Source: Mycobacterium sp. 852002-51971_SCH5477799-a
GTDB taxonomy: Bacteria > Actinomycetota > Actinomycetes > Mycobacteriales > Mycobacteriaceae
Direction: 5' to 3'
Assembly (NCBI RefSeq): GCF_001667145.1
Contig: NZ_LZIF01000116.1
Span: 186,001 to 250,000, forward strand
DNA: 64,000 nt
The translations under genes were made by a program, and so were the position numbers. The notes beneath the pieces are model-generated. The model was not told where the DNA came from, ran no database searches, and worked only from the letters and a program-made list of their open reading frames with translations. Within the stretch, counting starts at the first letter, position 1, and each line of letters begins with the position of its first letter. Shown in pieces: positions 59,836 through 64,000 of this stretch.

Positions 59836-60414
59836 CTAGTCGGGCCAGCGCGCCCGCAAATTCTCCGGTGCCCACCTGGGCCACTCGGGCGCGCCGACCG
59901 TCAAGCCGCCGCTGAGCCGCGCGACGATGCGCGGCCCGCGATGCCGGCTGTTTTCGTAGATGGTTGCAAGGTCGGCCAGAGCAACGGCCTCGACGACCGG
60001 TATCCACAGCCGGTGATGGCGCAGGCGGATCTTGGCTTCCGGCACGTCGTGACCGCCCGCTGCCACGCGGTGCCGGACACGTTCGACCGCAAGGTCTTCC
60101 GGGATGAGCAGCACATGCAACACGACGGTGAAGCCCGCGCCGCGGGCGGCGTGGATGAGGTCCAGCTTCGACGGATGGGAAAACACCGTTTCGGCGATGA
60201 AGGACCGGCCCAGTTCGATCAGCTTTGTGCGGGTGTCGGCGGCGATGCGCGCGGCGTCGTAGGCGTGCGACGCCGGATCCTCGGGCCAGCGTTGCCGCGC
60301 GATTTCGTCGGCGTTGACCACGAGGCTTCCCGGCAGCAACGGCGCCAGAGTAAACGCGATGAACGTGGACTTACCGGCGCCGTTCGGCCCGACCACCAGA
60401 TCAAGTCGATCCAT
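59836..60414 (-). CDS. Zeta-toxin-like AAA ATPase
   Basis: A 192-residue P-loop kinase-like protein: GPNGAGKST at residues 9-17, NADEIARQRWPED, and AETVFSHPSKLDLIHAARGAGFTVVLHVLL. This is the zeta-toxin fold; zeta toxins phosphorylate UDP-N-acetylglucosamine and block wall synthesis. It follows the ParD-like gene by 30 bp, so the pair may be a toxin-antitoxin module, though AAA_33 proteins also have other roles. Confidence 0.72.
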   Translation of the reverse strand: MDRLDLVVGPNGAGKSTFIAFTLAPLLPGSLVVNADEIARQRWPEDPASHAYDAARIAADTRTKLIELGRSFIAETVFSHPSKLDLIHAARGAGFTVVLHVLLIPEDLAVERVRHRVAAGGHDVPEAKIRLRHHRLWIPVVEAVALADLATIYENSRHRGPRIVARLSGGLTVGAPEWPRWAPENLRARWPD

Positions 60415-60444
60415 CCGACCGCCGAACCGCCGGCGAACGCCGGG

Positions 60445-60834
60445 TCAGCGCCCGGCCGCGAGCACCACCGTGGCGCCGTCGGGGCGGTGCTCGACGATCT
60501 CGCCGTCGTCGTTGAGGGCTACGGTGGTAACCCCTTGCCCGGCCAGCGTCGCCCCGTAGTTGGCGCGCGCCAGGCTTTCCTCGATGGCCGCAGAGATCTC
60601 GGCGTTGAACACCACGCCTTCCTCGACCGTGAGTTCGCTGGTCGCCAGTTGACCGGCGAGTGCCGCTTCGACCCGGCGCCTCGAGGCGGCGTGCTGGCTG
60701 GACACCGCGCGCCCGACCCGCGCCCAGTGGTCGAGTTGCTGCTTAGCCGAGCGGCTCTGGCGGGCACCCTCAGCCGCCGCGCTGTCCATCAGGTCGGACG
60801 CAACGCGCGTCACACGATCGAGGGCCTCCGCCAT
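60445..60834 (-). CDS. ParD-like antitoxin family protein
   Basis: About 129 residues. The ATG at 60834 has GGAGG 7 nt upstream. The region DLMDSAAAEGARQSRSAKQQLDHWARVGRAV is the ParD-like antitoxin pattern; the C-terminus (VVFNAEISAAIEESLARANYG and VVLAAGR) could cover a toxin. It is immediately upstream of the zeta-like gene and downstream of a perfect palindrome. Confidence 0.72.
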   Translation of the reverse strand: MAEALDRVTRVASDLMDSAAAEGARQSRSAKQQLDHWARVGRAVSSQHAASRRRVEAALAGQLATSELTVEEGVVFNAEISAAIEESLARANYGATLAGQGVTTVALNDDGEIVEHRPDGATVVLAAGR

Positions 60835-60866
60835 GACTTCCTCCAATGCAACACTTCGTTACGAGT

Positions 60867-60883
60867 TGTAGCATAATGCTACA
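60867..60883. promoter_or_regulatory. Perfect 17-bp palindrome, candidate TA autorepression site
   Basis: TGTAGCAT-A-ATGCTACA. Eight-base arms are exact reverse complements around one base. It lies 33 bp upstream of the antitoxin ATG, where an autoregulating antitoxin dimer would bind. Confidence 0.65.
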
Positions 60884-60902
60884 TATCCGCCTCCGCCACA
60901 CG

Positions 60903-61397
60903 CTAGCCGCGCGCTTTTACGACGGCATCCACAATCGCGTCGACGTCGGGACCGATGTCGACGGTCGAGCCGGCCTCGTCGGTACCGAGGGGCTCCAGGG
61001 TGTCCAGTTGCGAGCGCAGCAACGCGAGCGGCATGAAGTGCTCGGTGCGTGCGGCCAGCCGGCCGCCGATCAGTTCCGCCGAACCGGAAAGGTGCAGGAA
61101 CTCCACGCCCGGGCAGTGCGCACGCAGCTGGTCGCGATAAGCCCTTTTCAGCGCCGAACAACTCACCACTCCGCCGTCGCGGTGGGCGGCCAACCAGTCG
61201 CCGACCCGCTCCAACCAGGGATAGCGGTCGTCGTCGTCGAGCGGTTCGCCGGCCGCCATCTTGGCGATGTTGGCTGCCGTATGCATGGTGTCGGCGTCGA
61301 CGAACGGGACCCGCAAGCGCCGTGCGAGCGCCGCGCCCACCGTCGACTTGCCCGATCCGGAGACGCCCATCACCACGACGGGGGCCGGTTCGCTCAC
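60903..61397 (-). CDS. gntK: Gluconokinase
   Basis: A 164-residue kinase of the GntK/AroK-like fold: MGVSGSGKST near 10-19, DADTMHTAANIAKMAAGEPLDDDDRYPWL, and SCSALKRAYRDQLR, all diagnostic of thermosensitive gluconokinase. It makes 6-phosphogluconate from gluconate and ATP. The GTG start abuts the stop of the upstream kinase-fusion gene. Confidence 0.9.
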   Translation of the reverse strand: MSEPAPVVVMGVSGSGKSTVGAALARRLRVPFVDADTMHTAANIAKMAAGEPLDDDDRYPWLERVGDWLAAHRDGGVVSCSALKRAYRDQLRAHCPGVEFLHLSGSAELIGGRLAARTEHFMPLALLRSQLDTLEPLGTDEAGSTVDIGPDVDAIVDAVVKARG

Positions 61398-63404
61398 CTA
61401 AGTCTGTTCGCCGAGATTGCGGTTCCACTCCAGCCAGCCGACACCGCCACGCCCGTCGGCGGTGCTGATCGTGACCCAGACGCGCGGAAACTGGCTGACC
61501 CGCCCGTCCGTCGCGACGAGCCGAACCGGTGCCTGACCGCGCACGTCCACGGTCGCGTTGATCTGCCCCGGTTCCAGCACCAGTGTTGCGTTCATCGGTA
61601 ATCCGTTGTCGGCGAACGACTCTCGTGAGTCGACGGTCTGCAGTTCGGTGACCTTGCCATCGGCGCCCTGGGTGTAGCCGATGCTGAACGCGGGCGCCCC
61701 GGGGATCCGGATGTTCACGCCGTGCAAATGGGTGCCGTCGTCGAGGTGCAGCGCGCTCCACAGCCAATCCATCCCCCACCAATCGCGCACGCCCCACGAG
61801 TGATCGCGTTGGCCTGCAACGGATTCCAACCGGTAGCTGTGGTCATCGATCGTGACGCTGCCCGAGACGGTGCACGGGATTTCATAACGCGTCGTCAAGC
61901 CGTACTTGTACGGCGTGCCGTCGGTCGCCCACAGCAGGCTCATGGTCATCTCGGCCGGGGTTCCGGGCTCGCCGCGCAACAACGCCGACGGGTCGGCGTA
62001 GGCCTGGGCACGCGCCCGCACGTCGACGCGGTAGCTCTGCAGGGGCACCTCGGCGGAATGGCCGAGCTCGACGTCATCGGTGCGCAGGCTCCACGGGTCC
62101 GACGGCAGCGGCACTTGCGCGTCCACGGCGACGGTGGGCATGTCGGGTCCGCACAACAGCACGTGCATCCACGCGATGTGCTCGTTGGCCACTCTGCCGA
62201 GTCGGAACCAGCCGCCCAATCCTTGTGCCGCATCGGCGAAGTCGGCGTACCAGCTCTCACTCCACAGCGGTTCGGCGGTGGGATCGTGGGCGAGTTCGTC
62301 CTCGGCTGACGGCCGCAACGGCTCGGGAGCCACCGCTTCGGGCAGCGTCGACAACGCGTCCGTGTCGAGCACGTGGTCGCAGTGCCGTCGCAGCATCGTC
62401 ATGAACATCTGGTCGCCGCGGTCTGTGCGCTCGACCAGCATCGACGAGACGATCGCCATCATCACCCCGAAGAAGCTCTGCCGCCGCACACCGTCGGCGA
62501 CGTCGGCCAGGTCCAGTGGCGCCCGCGAGCCGAGCGCGTCGTGGTAGGCCCGCAGCAGCGCGTCGTAGTGCTGCCGACGGTCCTCGGTGGACAGGGCACA
62601 ACCGAGGAAGTAGGCCAGGTCGGTCAGGGCCGGGCCCCAGGAAACGGTCTGCCAGTCGACCACCGTCAGTGCGCGATCCGCGCCGTCGGTGCCGAACAGC
62701 ATGTTGTCCAAGCGGTAGTCGCCGTGCACCAAGCCTTGGACTCGCCCGGGCGCCTCCGCCTCCTGGGCCAGGTAGCCGTCGAACGCGGCAATCAGGCGTT
62801 CGCACACCACGCGGTGTTCCGGCGCGATCTGGTCACCGTAGCGGTCGACGAAACCCGCATACAGCGGGTTGATCATCGCCTGGTTCAGCGGAGCCGCGCG
62901 GTTGAGCCACGGCGCCTCGGCCAGCGAGACGTCGCCGAGCAGCGGCCCGTGCAGCCGTCCCAGTTCGACGGCCCCGAGGTGGGCCTGTTCTACTGTGGCG
63001 CCGGCGATTTCGTCGCCCACGACCGCCGGGCCGGCATCCCCCAGCAACAGATCGAACACGCCCGTCGAGGTGTCGACCGCCGCGTGGTAGCAGGGCGCGA
63101 TGGGTCCGCCCAGACGCGGCGCGATGTCGCCATAGAAGCGCACCTCCCGCTCGTAGAGCCCCAACGCCAGGCCGGTCTGCCGGCTGACCGGATCGGTGGC
63201 CGCGACCTTCAGCACCACCGACTCGGGACCTTCCGCGGGTCTTTCGGCATAACTGAGCCGGACGCGATAGCACTCGCTCATCTGGCCGGTACCGATACGC
63301 TCCACCGAGAAATCGGCGATGGGTCCGGTGCCGATGACCGCGGCCAGCCAGGACGCGGTGAGGTCACTGGGTCGTTCGATGACTTGCTCGGTCTCGGCAT
63401 GCAT
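61398..63404 (-). CDS. APH-type kinase fused to a CrtC/AttH-like lipocalin domain
   Basis: A 668-residue protein. Residues 1-330 are an aminoglycoside/choline-kinase-like fold: VVLK with Lys66, catalytic loop HGDYRLDN (227-234) and DWQ (250-252). Residues 380-660 have SLLWATDGTPYKYG, HSWGVRDWWGMDWLWSALHLDDGTHLHGV, resembling hydroxyneurosporene-synthase/AttH-like lipocalin domains. The fusion suggests phosphorylation of a lipophilic substrate held by the barrel. Substrate unknown. Confidence 0.75.
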   Translation of the reverse strand: MHAETEQVIERPSDLTASWLAAVIGTGPIADFSVERIGTGQMSECYRVRLSYAERPAEGPESVVLKVAATDPVSRQTGLALGLYEREVRFYGDIAPRLGGPIAPCYHAAVDTSTGVFDLLLGDAGPAVVGDEIAGATVEQAHLGAVELGRLHGPLLGDVSLAEAPWLNRAAPLNQAMINPLYAGFVDRYGDQIAPEHRVVCERLIAAFDGYLAQEAEAPGRVQGLVHGDYRLDNMLFGTDGADRALTVVDWQTVSWGPALTDLAYFLGCALSTEDRRQHYDALLRAYHDALGSRAPLDLADVADGVRRQSFFGVMMAIVSSMLVERTDRGDQMFMTMLRRHCDHVLDTDALSTLPEAVAPEPLRPSAEDELAHDPTAEPLWSESWYADFADAAQGLGGWFRLGRVANEHIAWMHVLLCGPDMPTVAVDAQVPLPSDPWSLRTDDVELGHSAEVPLQSYRVDVRARAQAYADPSALLRGEPGTPAEMTMSLLWATDGTPYKYGLTTRYEIPCTVSGSVTIDDHSYRLESVAGQRDHSWGVRDWWGMDWLWSALHLDDGTHLHGVNIRIPGAPAFSIGYTQGADGKVTELQTVDSRESFADNGLPMNATLVLEPGQINATVDVRGQAPVRLVATDGRVSQFPRVWVTISTADGRGGVGWLEWNRNLGEQT

Positions 63405-63422
63405 GGGGGTCAGCGTGCCAGG

Positions 63423-64000
63423 TCAACGCACCAGTGAGAAGCCGTCCCATGCCATTCGGCGATGTGGGTGTGGATCGAACTCGACGCGCGACTTGCGGTC
63501 GAAGACCATCACGGCGCGGTCTTCGGCCGTGTAGACGGGCCAGTCCTCCCCCGGCACCCCGGTCCGGCTGAACGCACGCCACCGCCGCTGCACCTGGTTG
63601 CTGACCCGCAACGCGGCCCGCTGGTCCGCCGCCGCGGTCAACAACGCCCCGAATCTGGTGCGGTAGAAGTCGAAGACCGCGAGCAACTCGGTGGCGTGGG
63701 TGGCACCGAAACCGGACCAGCGCAGCGTGCGCGGAGCGTAGTCATACCGGTAGAGGTACGTCGGCGCGTGGGCGCCGTGGGCCTCGGCGATCTGCCAGGC
63801 CGCCGACGCGAAGGCGAAGTCGCCGCCGAGCTGGATGCACGCCGCCCGGTCAGGATAGTCGGGATATGCGGAGGTGATGCGTTCCCGGATGGCGGGTTCC
63901 GCCTCGGCGAGCAGCTCTTCGACCATCGTCGCGTTGGTCGGCAGCATCGTCAGGAACCGGGTGAACAACCGGCCCTCTTCGGCATTGGTGCCCACGATCA
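63423..64000 (-). CDS. lipT: Type-B carboxylesterase, C-terminal part (lipT-like), cut by the window
   Basis: The frame runs off the right edge; the visible 190-odd residues are the C-terminal third. IVGTNAEEGRLF precedes a domain with LYRYDYAPRTLRWSGFGATHATEL, whose His is the expected catalytic histidine. Its position upstream of the pncA block matches lipT (Rv2045c) in M. tuberculosis. The nucleophile serine would lie outside the window. Confidence 0.75.
   Translation of the reverse strand, partial: IVGTNAEEGRLFTRFLTMLPTNATMVEELLAEAEPAIRERITSAYPDYPDRAACIQLGGDFAFASAAWQIAEAHGAHAPTYLYRYDYAPRTLRWSGFGATHATELLAVFDFYRTRFGALLTAAADQRAALRVSNQVQRRWRAFSRTGVPGEDWPVYTAEDRAVMVFDRKSRVEFDPHPHRRMAWDGFSLVR

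Overview
The window reads as chromosomal DNA of a non-tuberculous Mycobacterium. Supporting signs are uniformly high GC, frequent GTG and TTG starts, an MmpS/MmpL pair, a mycobacterial cutinase, F420-type enzymes, DUF3349 and DUF3097 proteins, FabG3, and an efeUOB iron operon. The right end keeps the gene order of the M. tuberculosis block Rv2038c-Rv2045c: sugar ABC transporter, Rv2042c-like protein, pncA, lipT. Species cannot be fixed from sequence alone. No rRNA, tRNA, CRISPR array, intact insertion sequence or prophage was seen.

Layout, left: 1-15 kb is a run of small independent units. It holds a truncated GAP/SAP-like membrane protein, an SDR, a heme-oxygenase-like protein, an NTF2-like protein, a secreted FKBP, a MarR gene divergent from a DinB-like gene, a serine hydrolase/ATP-grasp pair beside a P450, a DUF899/SRPBCC pair, a cutinase, a membrane-PPOX fusion and lipoproteins. 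A giant LAL-type LuxR regulator lies at 15.6-18.4 kb.

18.6-22.7 kb is the most irregular part. It has a duplicated promoter-plus-N-terminus cassette in front of a lipoprotein, a gene remnant, a zinc-ribbon/DUF6400 operon, and three copies of a 20-bp palindromic repeat.

Middle: 22.7-45.4 kb is mostly lipid and aromatic metabolism. It contains a thioesterase and COG0523 GTPase, a TetR/enoyl-CoA hydratase/esterase set, and a TetR followed by mmpS-mmpL in which both promoters carry the same TGCA array. Then come fabG3, an LLM oxidoreductase, a thioesterase/acyl-CoA dehydrogenase operon, a thioesterase-NTF2-epimerase run, an aldo/keto reductase and an acyltransferase. A three-gene operon follows that could carry out a whole aromatic meta-cleavage sequence (flavin hydroxylase, extradiol dioxygenase, FAH-type hydrolase), divergent from its own TetR.

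Right: 45.4-64 kb has a broken universal stress protein gene, efeUOB, DUF3097, DUF3349, a sugar ABC transporter overlapped by an ECF sigma gene, a DoxX-like gene, the Rv2042c homologue and pncA. It ends with a DoxX protein bearing a repetitive charged tail, a zeta-toxin/ParD-like pair behind a perfect palindrome, gluconokinase, a kinase-lipocalin fusion and the 3' end of a lipT-like carboxylesterase.
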